From positions 45,377-109,376 of the forward strand of contig NZ_JARQWV010000021.1 of the NCBI RefSeq assembly GCF_029543245.1: DNA of 64,000 nt, given 5' to 3'. This DNA comes from Caulobacter endophyticus (GTDB lineage Bacteria > Pseudomonadota > Alphaproteobacteria > Caulobacterales > Caulobacteraceae). Within the stretch, counting starts at the first letter, position 1, and each line of letters opens with the position of its first letter. Under the pieces are notes generated by a model, which was given only the letters and a program-made list of their open reading frames with translations, made no database searches and was not told the origin of the DNA. A program made the position numbers and the translations under genes. Positions 53,289 to 62,584 of this stretch are shown one piece after another.

Positions 53289-55076
53289 ATGGAATCCCTC
53301 GACGACGCTCCCTTCCGTGACGCCCGCTACGCCCCGCGCGCCCTGGAGGTCGAACGTCGCGGAGAGGCGCTGATCCTGCGCAACCCCATGCCCTTTTCCG
53401 ATGCGGTGACGACGGTCACCGCCCCGCTGGGCCGCTGGGCGGCGCAGGCTCCCGAGCGCGTCTGGCTGGCCGAGCGGATCGACGGCCAGGACGGCTGGCG
53501 CACGGTGACCTACGGCGAGGCGGCGACCCGCGTCGCGGCCCTGGCCGGCGGCCTGGCGACGCTGGGCCTGTCGCGCGGCAAACCGCTGCTGATCTTGGCC
53601 CGCAACGGGATCGACCACGCCCTGATCGCCTACGCCGCCATGAGCCTGGGCGCGCCGGCCGCGCCGGTGTCGCCGCAGTACGGCCTCTCGGGCGCGGACC
53701 TGTCGCGGCTGGTCCACGCGGTCGAGCGGCTGAAGCCGGCGGCGGTCTATGTCGACGACGCGGCCGCCTTCGCCCAGGCCCTCGACCACGACTACCTGGA
53801 CGGCCTGCCGGTGATCGCCAGCCGCAACCCGCGCCCCGGCGACCAGCCGTTCGAGGCCCTGCTGGCCAGCCCGCCGGCGGCCGACGTGGCGCGGGGCGAC
53901 GATGTCGCCAAGCTACTGCTGACCTCGGGCTCGACCGGACGGCCCAAGGCGGTGATCTGCACCCACGCCAACATCGCGCTGAACGCCGCCCAGATCGAAG
54001 CCTGCTACGCCGACCCCGATCCGCCCGTGCTGGTCAATTCCGCGCCCTGGAGCCACAGCCTGGGGGCCAACGCCATACTGCACATGGTGCTGCACCGGGG
54101 CGGCACGCTGCACATAGACGCCGGCCAGCCCGTGCCCGGTCGCTTCGGAGAAACCCTGCGCAATCTGCACGAGGTCTCGCCGACCTATCACAACATGGTC
54201 CCGGCCGGCTGGGGCCTGCTGGTCGGGGAGCTGGAGCGCGACCCGGCGCTGGCCGAAACCTTCTTCAGGCGAGTGCGGGTGCTGCAATACGGCGGGGCGT
54301 CGATGGCCCAGTCGATCCTCGACCGCGTGCAGGCGCTAGCCCAGGCGGCGACCGGCGAGCGCATCACCTTCGCGGCCGGCTACGGCGCCACCGAGACCGG
54401 CCCCACCGCCTGCAACATCCACTGGCTGAACGCCCGCTCGGGCATGGTCGGCCTGCCCACGCCCGGCACGGCGGTGAAGCTGGTCCCGGCCGGCGACGGC
54501 GGCAAGTTCGAGATCCGGGTCAAGGGCCCTCAGGTCTCGCCAGGCTATCTCGACCAGCCGGAGGCGACGGCGCAGGCCTTCGACGAGGAGGGCTTCTACC
54601 GCCTGGGCGACGCGGCCCGGCTGGCCGATCCCGAGGATCCCGCCGCCGGCCTCGTCTTCGACGGCCGGCTGGTGGAGAACTTCAAGCTGGCCAGCGGAAC
54701 CTTCGTCGCGGCCGGCGCCCTGCGGGTGGCGGCGATCTCGGCCATCGGCGGAGCGGCGTCCGACGCCGTGGTCTGCGGCGAGGGCCAGGACGGCGTCGGG
54801 CTGATGCTGTTCCTCGAGCCCAGGACCTGCGAGGCCCTGGGCGGGGCCGACGCCGCCCGCTCGGCCGTGCGCGTCGGGCTGGAGCGCTTCAACGCCGGCG
54901 CCAGAGGCGGCGGCAAGGTGGCCCGGGCCCTGATCCTGCCCGGCGCGCCCGACGCGGCCAGCGGCGAGCTGACCGACAAGGGCTATATCAACCAGGCCCT
55001 GGCCCGGGAGCGACGTCCAGCCGAACTGGAGCGCCTGTTCGCCGCCGCGCCCGACGAGGACGTGATGGTGTTTTAA
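53289..55076 (+). CDS. Feruloyl-CoA synthase-like acyl-CoA ligase
   Basis: 595-residue adenylate-forming enzyme. Motifs: the phosphate loop LLLTSGSTGRPKAV, NSAPWSHSLG, the adenine motif AGYGATETGPT, YRLGDAARL, and the C-terminal ELTDKGYINQALARER with the catalytic lysine, which I associate with feruloyl-CoA synthases. It would activate an aromatic (hydroxycinnamate-type) or fatty acid with ATP and CoA. It starts 30 bases after the sigma gene, possibly in the same transcript. A crotonase-family gene is 8 kb away, but linkage is not operonic. Confidence 0.85.
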   Translation: MESLDDAPFRDARYAPRALEVERRGEALILRNPMPFSDAVTTVTAPLGRWAAQAPERVWLAERIDGQDGWRTVTYGEAATRVAALAGGLATLGLSRGKPLLILARNGIDHALIAYAAMSLGAPAAPVSPQYGLSGADLSRLVHAVERLKPAAVYVDDAAAFAQALDHDYLDGLPVIASRNPRPGDQPFEALLASPPAADVARGDDVAKLLLTSGSTGRPKAVICTHANIALNAAQIEACYADPDPPVLVNSAPWSHSLGANAILHMVLHRGGTLHIDAGQPVPGRFGETLRNLHEVSPTYHNMVPAGWGLLVGELERDPALAETFFRRVRVLQYGGASMAQSILDRVQALAQAATGERITFAAGYGATETGPTACNIHWLNARSGMVGLPTPGTAVKLVPAGDGGKFEIRVKGPQVSPGYLDQPEATAQAFDEEGFYRLGDAARLADPEDPAAGLVFDGRLVENFKLASGTFVAAGALRVAAISAIGGAASDAVVCGEGQDGVGLMLFLEPRTCEALGGADAARSAVRVGLERFNAGARGGGKVARALILPGAPDAASGELTDKGYINQALARERRPAELERLFAAAPDEDVMVF

Positions 55077-55080
55077 AGAT

Positions 55081-55200
55081 CCTCCCCCTCTGGGGGAGGT
55101 GGCCCAGAGGGCCGGAGGGGGGACGTTTTCAGCTTCCGCGAAGCTGGCCGAACTTCCCCCTCAGTCGGCTACGCCGACAGCTCCCCCTTCAGGGGGAGCA
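55081..55200. repeat. Intergenic palindromic element, family C copy 3
   Basis: Left unit CTCCCCCTCTGGGGGAGG and right unit AGCTCCCCCTTCAGGGGGAG with GTCGGCTACGCCGAC between. Inverted pair between two same-strand genes. Confidence 0.82.
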
Positions 55201-55225
55201 TCCAGTGTTAGGGAAGGAAACGAGA

Positions 55226-56764
55226 ATGAACGCCGCCGACGCCCTGATCACCACCCTGGCCGACAACGGCGTGACCGCCTGCTTCGCAAATCCGGGCACC
55301 AGCGAGATGCAGTTCGTCTCGGCCCTGGACCGCGAGCCGCGCATGCGCTCGATCCTGTGCCTGTTCGAGGGCGTGGCCACCGGCGCGGCCGACGGCTACG
55401 GCCGCATCGCGGGCAAGCCTGCCTGCACCCTGCTGCACCTGGGCCCCGGCTACGCCAACGGCGCGGCCAACCTGCACAACGCCCGCCGCGCCTTCACCCC
55501 GATCGTCAACGTGGTCGGCGACCACGCCACCTATCACCGCGGCTTCGACGCCCCGCTCAACAGCGACATCGCCGCCCTGGCCGCGCCCAACTCGTTGTGG
55601 GTGAAGTCGGCCGAGTGCGCCGACAGCGTAGGCCCCCTGGCCGCCGAGGCGATCACCGCCAGTTATGGAACGCCGGGCGGAAACGCCTGCCTGATCCTGC
55701 CCGCCGACGCGGCCTGGAACGAGGCGACCGTGCACGGCGGGATCGCCGAGATTCCCGTCCCGGCCGCACCCGACGCCGAGGTCGTGACGGCCGTCGCCCA
55801 TGCGGTGAAGGCGGCCAAGGCGCCGGTGCTGCTGCTGGGCTCGGGCGCCTGCCGCGAGGACGGGATCGCCGCCGCCGGCCGGCTGGCGGCCCTGGGGGTC
55901 CGGGTGCTGACCGACACCTTCACCGCCCGCCAGGCGCGCGGCGAGGGCCGCTTCCGTCCTGACAAGCTGCCCTATTTCGGCGAGATGGCGCTGAAGGACC
56001 TGGAGGGCGCCGACCTGATGGTGCTGGTCGCCACCGAGCGGCCGGTGGCCTTTTTCGCCTATCCCGACCGGCCCAGCGTGCTCGTGCCCGAGCATTGCGG
56101 GCTGGAGAGCCTGTGCGGGCGCGAGGTCGACGCAGCCGCGGCGCTGAACGCCCTGGCCGACGCCCTGGAGGCGCCCTCCGCCGGTCACGCGGAGACCTAT
56201 GCCCCGCCGCCCGCGCCGGCCGGCAGGCTGGACGCCTGGGCCATCGGCGCCAGCATCGCCCGCCACATGCCGACGGGCGCGGTGATCTCGGACGATGCGG
56301 TGACCGCCGGCCTGCCGATCTTCACCCAGACCCGCGCGGCCCGCGCCCACGACTGGCTGTCGCTGACCGGCGGCGCGATCGGCCAGGGCATTCCGCTGGC
56401 GATCGGCGCGGCCGTGGCGAGGCCCGACGCCAAGGTCCTGGCCCTGACCGGCGACGGGGCGGGCATGTACACGGTTCAAGGCCTGTGGACGATCGCCCGC
56501 GAACAGCTGGACGTCGTGGTCGTGGTCTTCGCCAACCACGTCTATCGCATCCTCGGCATCGAACTGGGACGGACCGGCGCGGGCAATCCGGGGCCGGCGG
56601 CGAGCAAGCTGCTCGACCTTGGCGATCCGCGCATCGACTGGGTGGCGGTCTCGCAGGGGATGGGCGTGCCGGCCCAGCGCGTCGACACCGCCGAGGCCTT
56701 CGACGAAGCGTTCGCTCGGGCGATGGCGAGCAAGGGGCCCCGGCTGATCGAGGCGGCGCTTTAG
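55226..56764 (+). CDS. ThDP-dependent enzyme, acetolactate synthase/benzoylformate decarboxylase family
   Basis: 512-residue thiamine diphosphate enzyme. The cofactor-activating glutamate is in CLFEGVATGAADGYG (about E49) and the ThDP/Mg motif runs from GDGAGMYTVQGLWTIARE to the asparagine in VFANHVYRI. CFANPGTSEMQFVSALD is the usual start of the anabolic ALS-like subgroup of unknown substrate. It lacks the FAD-linked features of true acetolactate synthase, so a 2-oxo acid decarboxylase or ligase is possible. ATG at 55226 is chosen for its GGAAGGAAAC site. Confidence 0.88.
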   Translation: MNAADALITTLADNGVTACFANPGTSEMQFVSALDREPRMRSILCLFEGVATGAADGYGRIAGKPACTLLHLGPGYANGAANLHNARRAFTPIVNVVGDHATYHRGFDAPLNSDIAALAAPNSLWVKSAECADSVGPLAAEAITASYGTPGGNACLILPADAAWNEATVHGGIAEIPVPAAPDAEVVTAVAHAVKAAKAPVLLLGSGACREDGIAAAGRLAALGVRVLTDTFTARQARGEGRFRPDKLPYFGEMALKDLEGADLMVLVATERPVAFFAYPDRPSVLVPEHCGLESLCGREVDAAAALNALADALEAPSAGHAETYAPPPAPAGRLDAWAIGASIARHMPTGAVISDDAVTAGLPIFTQTRAARAHDWLSLTGGAIGQGIPLAIGAAVARPDAKVLALTGDGAGMYTVQGLWTIAREQLDVVVVVFANHVYRILGIELGRTGAGNPGPAASKLLDLGDPRIDWVAVSQGMGVPAQRVDTAEAFDEAFARAMASKGPRLIEAAL

Positions 56765-56774
56765 AGCGCTAGCG

Positions 56775-56886
56775 CCCTCCCTTCCCCCTTGATGGGGGAA
56801 GGGCCGGGGATGGGGGTGATGCGGCGGTTCAGCCGCCACCATCGTAGGTCACCCCCACCCAACCCTCCCCCATCAAGGGGGAGGGC
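56775..56886. repeat. Intergenic palindromic element, family C copy 4
   Basis: Left unit CCCTCCCTTCCCCCTTGATG and right unit CCCTCCCCCATCAAGGGGGA, inverted around GCGGCGGTTCAGCCGCC. It is a sub-variant with GATG/CATC in the hairpin. Confidence 0.82.
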
Positions 56887-56905
56887 TTTCGCTCAGTCGG
56901 ACACG

Positions 56906-56936
56906 AAAAAGCCCGCCGAGATCGCTCCCGGCGGGC
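56906..56936 (-). terminator. Rho-independent terminator of Cys-rich protein gene
   Basis: GCCCGCCG and CGGCGGGC form an 8-bp stem with a 10-base loop; the minus strand continues TTTTT. It lies 25 bases after the stop codon of the gene at 56961-58292. Confidence 0.85.
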
Positions 56937-56960
56937 TTCGTCAGAGCTTGCGAGAAGCCC

Positions 56961-58292
56961 TTACTTCTTGATGTTGGTCGGCAGCTTGCAGCCGCCGCCG
57001 ACGCCCTTGGCCTGCAGGCAGGACAGGAGCTCGTTCGGCTTGGGCGAAGCCTGGTTCAGCGGGTAGGACAGCACCCAGCCCGGCAGGCCGTCGGCGCAGG
57101 CCACTTCGACGAAGCCGCTGGTGTCGGTGCGGCCGATGATGCGCGCGCCCGAAACCTGGCAGCCGGCCTTGTTGTAGCTCTTCAGGTCGTCCCACAGGCG
57201 GGTGAACTCGACGTCGGCCTTGGTGTAGCTGCAACGGAAGCCGTTCAGTTCGCCAGTGACGCAGTCGTAGACGCGGTTGTCGGCGGCCGAGAAGACGCCG
57301 ATGCCGCCCCGCGGGGTGTTCGAGCACTTCAGCTCGACGATTTCCTTCTTCGGGTCCTGCGACGGGAACAGGCCGTACTGTTCGACCTTGCAGTCGTAGC
57401 CGGCCTTCTTGGCCAGGCTGGTGTAGAGGCCGGCCTGCTCGGTCTTGGCCGCGCGGCTGTCGGTCAGGGTGCACTCGGCGCCGCCCGGAGCGTTGGCGCA
57501 GTCGATGGCGCGGACCAGGGCGCCGTTGGCGGTGGCCTGCTGCAGCACATAGCCCTTGCCGTCCTGGCAGGCGACTTCGAAGTAGTTGTCGGTCTTGGTG
57601 GTCAGGATGTAGCGCTTATCCTTGACCGCGCAGTTGTTCTTGGCCGCGGCGGCCAGGGTGTCGACCACTTGCAGCTGGGCGGCGCGATCGGTCAGCTTGC
57701 ACGAGATGTTGCCGCCTTCTTCGTACAGCAGGCAGCTGTTGGCCACCGTGCCCTCGACCTTCATCGGCACCGGGATCTGCAGGATGTAGCCCGTGCCGCC
57801 GGCGCAGGCGACTTCGAAGAACGAGTTGTTGTTGCCGGTGCCGATGGCGCGGGCGTTCTGCAGGTCGCACGAAGCGCCGGCCTTGGTCAGGTAGGGCTTC
57901 AGGCCCTGCTTGGGGTCGGCGTTGGCCGGCAGCTGACACTTCAGGCCCGAGTCCTTGCCGTCGGCGCCGGGCTGGCCGGTTTCGACGCACGAGAAGGCCT
58001 GCGGAGCGGTGTCCTTCTTGGCCACCAGCGCGTAGCCCATGCCTTCCTGGCAGGCCACTTCGTAGTAGGAGGTGCTCGACTTCTTGTCGGCGCCGATCAG
58101 GCGGGCGTCCGACACCTGGCAGGCCACGCCGGCCTGGGTGACCAGGGGCGGGGCTTCCTTCATACCGGCTTCACGCGACTTGGCGTCGACGGCGGCGGCG
58201 GGCTTGGCGTCCTTCGGCGCCGCGAAGGCGGCGGCCGGAACGAGCGCGGCGACCGCGAGGGCGGCCGTCAGGCCGATCGCGAATGGCCTCAT
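56961..58292 (-). CDS. Secreted cysteine-rich protein with five repeats
   Basis: 443 residues. Start MRPFAIGLTAALAVAALVPA is a signal peptide cleaved near FAAP. The mature protein is five repeats of about 70 residues. Each follows C-x-V-x-x-A-R-x-I-G, then Y/F-E-V-A-C-x-x-G-x-G-Y-x-L, then C, then C-x-L, giving four cysteines per repeat, about 20 in total (for example YYEVACQEGMGYAL, FFEVACAGGTGYIL, YFEVACQDGKGYVL). Repeat 4 is the most diverged (IVELKCSNTPRGGIG). Two disulfides per repeat are likely. No function is known. It ends in a strong terminator. Confidence 0.88.
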   Translation of the reverse strand: MRPFAIGLTAALAVAALVPAAAFAAPKDAKPAAAVDAKSREAGMKEAPPLVTQAGVACQVSDARLIGADKKSSTSYYEVACQEGMGYALVAKKDTAPQAFSCVETGQPGADGKDSGLKCQLPANADPKQGLKPYLTKAGASCDLQNARAIGTGNNNSFFEVACAGGTGYILQIPVPMKVEGTVANSCLLYEEGGNISCKLTDRAAQLQVVDTLAAAAKNNCAVKDKRYILTTKTDNYFEVACQDGKGYVLQQATANGALVRAIDCANAPGGAECTLTDSRAAKTEQAGLYTSLAKKAGYDCKVEQYGLFPSQDPKKEIVELKCSNTPRGGIGVFSAADNRVYDCVTGELNGFRCSYTKADVEFTRLWDDLKSYNKAGCQVSGARIIGRTDTSGFVEVACADGLPGWVLSYPLNQASPKPNELLSCLQAKGVGGGCKLPTNIKK

Positions 58293-58455
58293 ATCTGTAG
58301 TCTCCTGGGGGTGGATTCCTCGGGGCGGACTTAAGCCCCCCCTTGCATCAAGGGTCAAGATGTCGTCCGACGGGGGCGCAATCATGGCGCGGCTTGACCA
58401 TGAAAAATGGGCTGACGGAACGGCCTCAAAGGCGCGGCAAGGGGAGTGAACTGCG

Positions 58456-59535
58456 ATGAGCGACGGGTTCGAGGAGACTGCGGGCGAGGCCGAGGCGCCC
58501 CGCCGCCCGCGCCTGGCCTATCCGTTCGAGATCGAGCCCGAGCCGGGTTCGGGCCAGGCCGTCGAGGTCGCCCCGGGCGTGCTGTGGCTGCGCCAGCCCC
58601 TGGGCGGGTCGCTGGGCTTCATCAACGTCTGGGCGCTGGCCGACGGCGAGGGCTGGACGATCGTCGACACCGGCATGGCCACAAAGGACACCAGCGCCGC
58701 CTGGAAGGCCGCCTTCGCCGGCGCGCTGGACGGCCGCCCCGTCACCCGCGTCATCGTCACCCACTTGCATCCCGACCATGTGGGCCTGGCCGGCTGGCTG
58801 ACCCGCCGCTTCGACTGCCGGCTGTGGATGACGAGGCTGGAATACTTCCAGTGCCGGATGCTGGTGGCCGACACCGGCCGCGAGGCGCCTGAGGACGGCG
58901 TGCGGTTCTTCCACGCCGCCGGCTGGGACGATGACGCCATCGACAACTACAAGACCCGCTTCGGGGGCTTTGGTCGCGCCGTCCACGCCCTGCCCGACAG
59001 CTATCGCCGGATGACCGACGGCGAGACCTTCCGCATCGGCGAGCACGACTGGACGGTGGTGACCGGCCAGGGCCATTCGCCCGACCACGCCTGCCTGTGG
59101 AGCTCGTCGCTGGGCCTCCTGATCTCGGGCGACCAGGTGCTGCCGAAGATCTCGTCCAACGTCTCGGTGTTTCCCACCGAACCCGACGCCGATCCGCTGG
59201 CCGACTGGCTGACCTCGCTGGCCAAGGTCAAGGCGATCGTGCCCGACGAGGTGCTGGTGCTGCCGGCCCACAACGCGCCGTTCAGGGGCCTGCACGCCCG
59301 TATCGACCAGTTGATCGCCGGCCACGAGCGCGGCCTCTCGCGCCTGCTGGGCAAGCTTTCGGAGCCGCGCCGGGCGGTGGACACGTTCGGCGCCCTGTTC
59401 GCCCGGCCGATCGGCCCCGACCTGCTGGGCATGGCCACCGGCGAGGCCCTCGCCCACCTCAACTGCCTGATCGCCCGCGGGCTGGCGGTGCGCGAGGTCG
59501 ATGAGGCGGGCGTGGGGTGGTACCGGGCGGCGTAG
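58456..59535 (+). CDS. MBL-fold metallo-hydrolase
   Basis: 359-residue metallo-beta-lactamase-fold protein. The zinc motif is THLHPDHVGLAGWL (HxHxDH), with a second site in GQGHSPDHACL and a third in SGDQVLPKI. VLPAHNAPFRGLHARIDQL supplies a late histidine. About 100 extra C-terminal residues form a winged-helix-like cap (DLLGMATGEALAHLNCLIAR), as in LACTB2-like hydrolases. Substrate unknown; a thioester or phosphodiester is typical. It is convergent with the orphan 958-residue gene. Confidence 0.92.
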   Translation: MSDGFEETAGEAEAPRRPRLAYPFEIEPEPGSGQAVEVAPGVLWLRQPLGGSLGFINVWALADGEGWTIVDTGMATKDTSAAWKAAFAGALDGRPVTRVIVTHLHPDHVGLAGWLTRRFDCRLWMTRLEYFQCRMLVADTGREAPEDGVRFFHAAGWDDDAIDNYKTRFGGFGRAVHALPDSYRRMTDGETFRIGEHDWTVVTGQGHSPDHACLWSSSLGLLISGDQVLPKISSNVSVFPTEPDADPLADWLTSLAKVKAIVPDEVLVLPAHNAPFRGLHARIDQLIAGHERGLSRLLGKLSEPRRAVDTFGALFARPIGPDLLGMATGEALAHLNCLIARGLAVREVDEAGVGWYRAA

Positions 59536-59557
59536 AAACCACCCGGACTTTCGGCGC

Positions 59558-62434
59558 CTAAGCCAGGCTCACCGTCTCCGGCGGCTTGCCGTTGGGGCGA
59601 TAGGTGAGGGTCAGGGTCATGGGCCATTTCTCGCTGACTCCGCCCAGCCGGACCAGGCATTGGAGCAGGCCTACCGTGTAGGGGTGAACCTCCGGCGCGA
59701 ACGAGAAGAGCGTCAAGTTCAGCTTCAGCCAACGCGCGGCGGCCTGGGCGATCTCTTCCTGGGCCTTGGCGTAGCGCTTCTCGGTCCAGAGCGGCGAGGC
59801 GCCTCTGGGCGGATTGCGCGGGTCGGCCGGAACCGCCTCGTAGACGTCGCCGAGCAGATCGACCAGCGAAGCCAGGGCGTCGATCCGAGGCGACAGCTTC
59901 TTCCACTGCTCGAGGAAGTGATTGTACATCCTGCGGTCGACGCCGGACGAGATCACCGGCTCGTCCTGCTCGAACCTGGGCTCCACGAAGAGCGCCGCCG
60001 CCTCGTAGACGTCGAGCGGACGCGACGAGCCGATCACGTATTCGTTGGCGACCTTGGCGCCCTTCTCGAACTTCTCGTGGTCGTCGACCGTGGGAACCAG
60101 GAACCGTGCGGCCGCCAGCCTGACGGCGTCGTTGGCCGCTCGGGTCAGCTGCCCGGACGCCCGCGCCCCCAGCAGGGCGACGGCCTGCTTGCCCGACACC
60201 CGCAGCTTCGCCGAAATGTCGGCCTGGATGTCCTTTTCGGCGCCCTTGAGGTCCCACTCGTCGAAAATCTTCTCCGCCCTGTCGGTCGTGTCCGGCGGCA
60301 GAAGGCCCGCCTTCCTGAGGCTGTCGATGAACCCGACCAGTTCCTTGCGCTTGAGCGCCTTGTCATGGTGGCTGACACCCACGCCCAGATCGAGAAAGCG
60401 CTGCTCGTTCATGCCCTCCATCTGGCGCAGCAGGGCCAGGGCGTAGGCGTCGACGAACTCGACCTCGCGCGTCTCCCGCGGCGCCTCGAACCTGCGCCTG
60501 AAATTGCCGGCGGCGTCGATCCGCAGGTTGCCGGCTCCGTCGGCATAGGCGCTGGCCGACCCCTTGAGCAGATCCGACCCCGTCAGTTGGAAGCCCAGCA
60601 GCACCAGTTCGTAGCGGGCCTCGTTCTGGATGGTCGCGAACCGCCGGATCGAGGATTCCTTCCTGATCAGCTCGAAGCCGTCGGGGTCCGGCGCCTCGAA
60701 CAACGCCAGCACCTCGCGCAGATCGCCGGAAGTCAGGGCGCGGAACACGCCTCGCGCCGCCGGCGTATCGCCGGTGATCACGCCCGTGACCTGGTAGGAC
60801 ACGTCGGCGCTACGGACGTCCTCGTAGGTGATCCGGGCCACGATCTTGCGGCGAGCCGCGTCACCGGCTTCGGTCAACACCTTCTGGAACAGGGCGTCGT
60901 AACGCTCGAACAGGCGCCGAGCGCCGGCCAGGGCATTGTCGAGCTCGCCATAGGCGTCGCCCACCGTCTCGCCGAGGGACTTGAGGAACTGGCCAAGCTC
61001 GTCGCCGCCGGACGCGGCCAATAGGCCGGCGACCGTCGCCTGCAGCTCCTCATCGAGTCGGACGACGAGATCGGCCGTCGTCGCCTTCAGATGTTCGCGG
61101 AATTCGGCCTGGGCGAAAGCGGGCAGGATCTCGGCGAGACGGTCGACGATGCGCCCGGCCCTGTCCTTGGCGGTCGTGAGCACGCCCGCCCGCTCGATGG
61201 CCGACAGCAGCGCCTTTTCGGCCCAGTCGGCGATAGCAAGCTGGCCGGACGGATCGATGCCGACCGCCCCCTGGAGGTCGCGAACCAGGGCCTTCTTCAA
61301 GTCCTCGTCGGCGACCATGCGGGAGACCGCGCTGTCGACGGCCCCCTTGGCCCTGTCCTTGAGCAGGGCGCCCGGCGACAGGTAGGGCTTCAGGTCCTTG
61401 TATTTCTCGTTCCAGACGCCGACCGCCTCCTCCAGCACCTCGTGCACGCGATCGGCCAGGGCGGAGACGTCGATATTGGCGCCCAGAGACAGGCCGCCGC
61501 CGTACTTGCCACCGGTCGAACGCGACAGCACCGCAACGACACGAGGGGTCGTTTCACTGCCGCCGTCGCGGCGGAAGCTCAGTGTGTAGGCGCCCTCCAG
61601 CTGGACGTCGAACTTGACGCCTGCGCCCAAGGTCGCCTCCACGCCGGCGCCCAGTTGCAGCGCATTGGCCAGAGACACCTCGACACTGACCGCCGTCGCG
61701 CCTTTCAGGTCGTAGGTCAGCCCCATGAGGTTCCGGGCGGTGAAGCCCTCCCACACGCCGTCGAAGTCGAACGGGTTGGGCAGGGCCGCCAGCTTCTCGG
61801 CCGCCACCTCGACGACCAGCGGATCCTTCTTCGGCTGGGCGTAGTAGTAATCGAGCCTGACCCCGGCCGAGGCCGACCCCGACCCCGTCACCGAACCGAC
61901 GCCGGCCTTGAAGGGCGTGGTTGCGCCAGCCTCGGCGCTGAACCCGCCTTCCAGTCCCAGGCGCACCAGCGGCTCGGTAAGCTGGTCCTTGAACGGCCAG
62001 GTCGCATGCGAATGGAACAGGATCTTGGCGCTGGCCTGTAACTTCAGTTTCAGCTTGTCGCTGAGCGGCAGGCTCCTGCCGGCCTCCAGAGGGGTCCAGC
62101 TGATCAGGCCCTTCTTCGCGTCCGTGGAAGCGGCGACCTCCGAGAACCGGCTCAGGAGGGTCAGGTAGTCGGCGGGGATCTCATCGATAGCGCCCAGGGC
62201 CTTTTCCAGGCCCGCCTTGATCTGCGCGTGCAGATCTTCGGCGCCGAGCCGCGAAAACACCGCCCGGGCGGCCGGGTCGTCGACGCTCTTCAGGGTGAGC
62301 TTCAGCAACTCGACCAGACTTGGCAGACTGTCGACATCGTCCGACGCGTCTCTCCACGCCTGTGCCAGCTTCCCGATCGCTTTCAGCAGCGCAAGGTCGT
62401 CCTCAAGCCCGGACAGGCTCGTGATGTTCGGCAT
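59558..62434 (-). CDS. Large orphan protein of unknown function (958 aa)
   Basis: No family is recognised. ATG at 62434 begins MPNITSLSGLEDDLALLKAI; the longer frame adds 19 residues. There is no signal peptide or strong membrane helix. Helical N-terminus (1-110), a Gly/Ala/Val-rich beta part (about 165-315: GVGSVTGSGSASAGVRLDYY, LGAGVEATLGAGVKFDVQLE), a long helical middle (about 320-560), a mixed beta part (565-665), then helical with conserved-looking charged patches (YVIGSSRPLDVYEAAALFVE). It ends in the beta strand TLTLTYRPNGKPPETVSLA. The gene stands alone between MBL hydrolase and marR. Confidence 0.78.
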   Translation of the reverse strand: MPNITSLSGLEDDLALLKAIGKLAQAWRDASDDVDSLPSLVELLKLTLKSVDDPAARAVFSRLGAEDLHAQIKAGLEKALGAIDEIPADYLTLLSRFSEVAASTDAKKGLISWTPLEAGRSLPLSDKLKLKLQASAKILFHSHATWPFKDQLTEPLVRLGLEGGFSAEAGATTPFKAGVGSVTGSGSASAGVRLDYYYAQPKKDPLVVEVAAEKLAALPNPFDFDGVWEGFTARNLMGLTYDLKGATAVSVEVSLANALQLGAGVEATLGAGVKFDVQLEGAYTLSFRRDGGSETTPRVVAVLSRSTGGKYGGGLSLGANIDVSALADRVHEVLEEAVGVWNEKYKDLKPYLSPGALLKDRAKGAVDSAVSRMVADEDLKKALVRDLQGAVGIDPSGQLAIADWAEKALLSAIERAGVLTTAKDRAGRIVDRLAEILPAFAQAEFREHLKATTADLVVRLDEELQATVAGLLAASGGDELGQFLKSLGETVGDAYGELDNALAGARRLFERYDALFQKVLTEAGDAARRKIVARITYEDVRSADVSYQVTGVITGDTPAARGVFRALTSGDLREVLALFEAPDPDGFELIRKESSIRRFATIQNEARYELVLLGFQLTGSDLLKGSASAYADGAGNLRIDAAGNFRRRFEAPRETREVEFVDAYALALLRQMEGMNEQRFLDLGVGVSHHDKALKRKELVGFIDSLRKAGLLPPDTTDRAEKIFDEWDLKGAEKDIQADISAKLRVSGKQAVALLGARASGQLTRAANDAVRLAAARFLVPTVDDHEKFEKGAKVANEYVIGSSRPLDVYEAAALFVEPRFEQDEPVISSGVDRRMYNHFLEQWKKLSPRIDALASLVDLLGDVYEAVPADPRNPPRGASPLWTEKRYAKAQEEIAQAAARWLKLNLTLFSFAPEVHPYTVGLLQCLVRLGGVSEKWPMTLTLTYRPNGKPPETVSLA

Positions 62435-62557
62435 GTGATCCCCCCTGGGCGCGTCCGCGACCGCCCGTGAGCGAACAGTGTTCCGCCTCAACTCAGGCAG
62501 TCAACTCAAGATTGCCGCGCAATGCCTCGCCGCGATCGCGAAACATCCGTTTGATAT

Positions 62558-62569
62558 TTCGTACGCGAA
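62558..62569. promoter_or_regulatory. Operator-like palindrome before marR
   Basis: TTCG-TACG-CGAA within a wider ATAT...ATAT frame, ending 15 bases before the marR ATG. Size and place suit autoregulation by a MarR dimer. Confidence 0.45.
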
Positions 62570-62584
62570 GCATATAGTCGCCGC

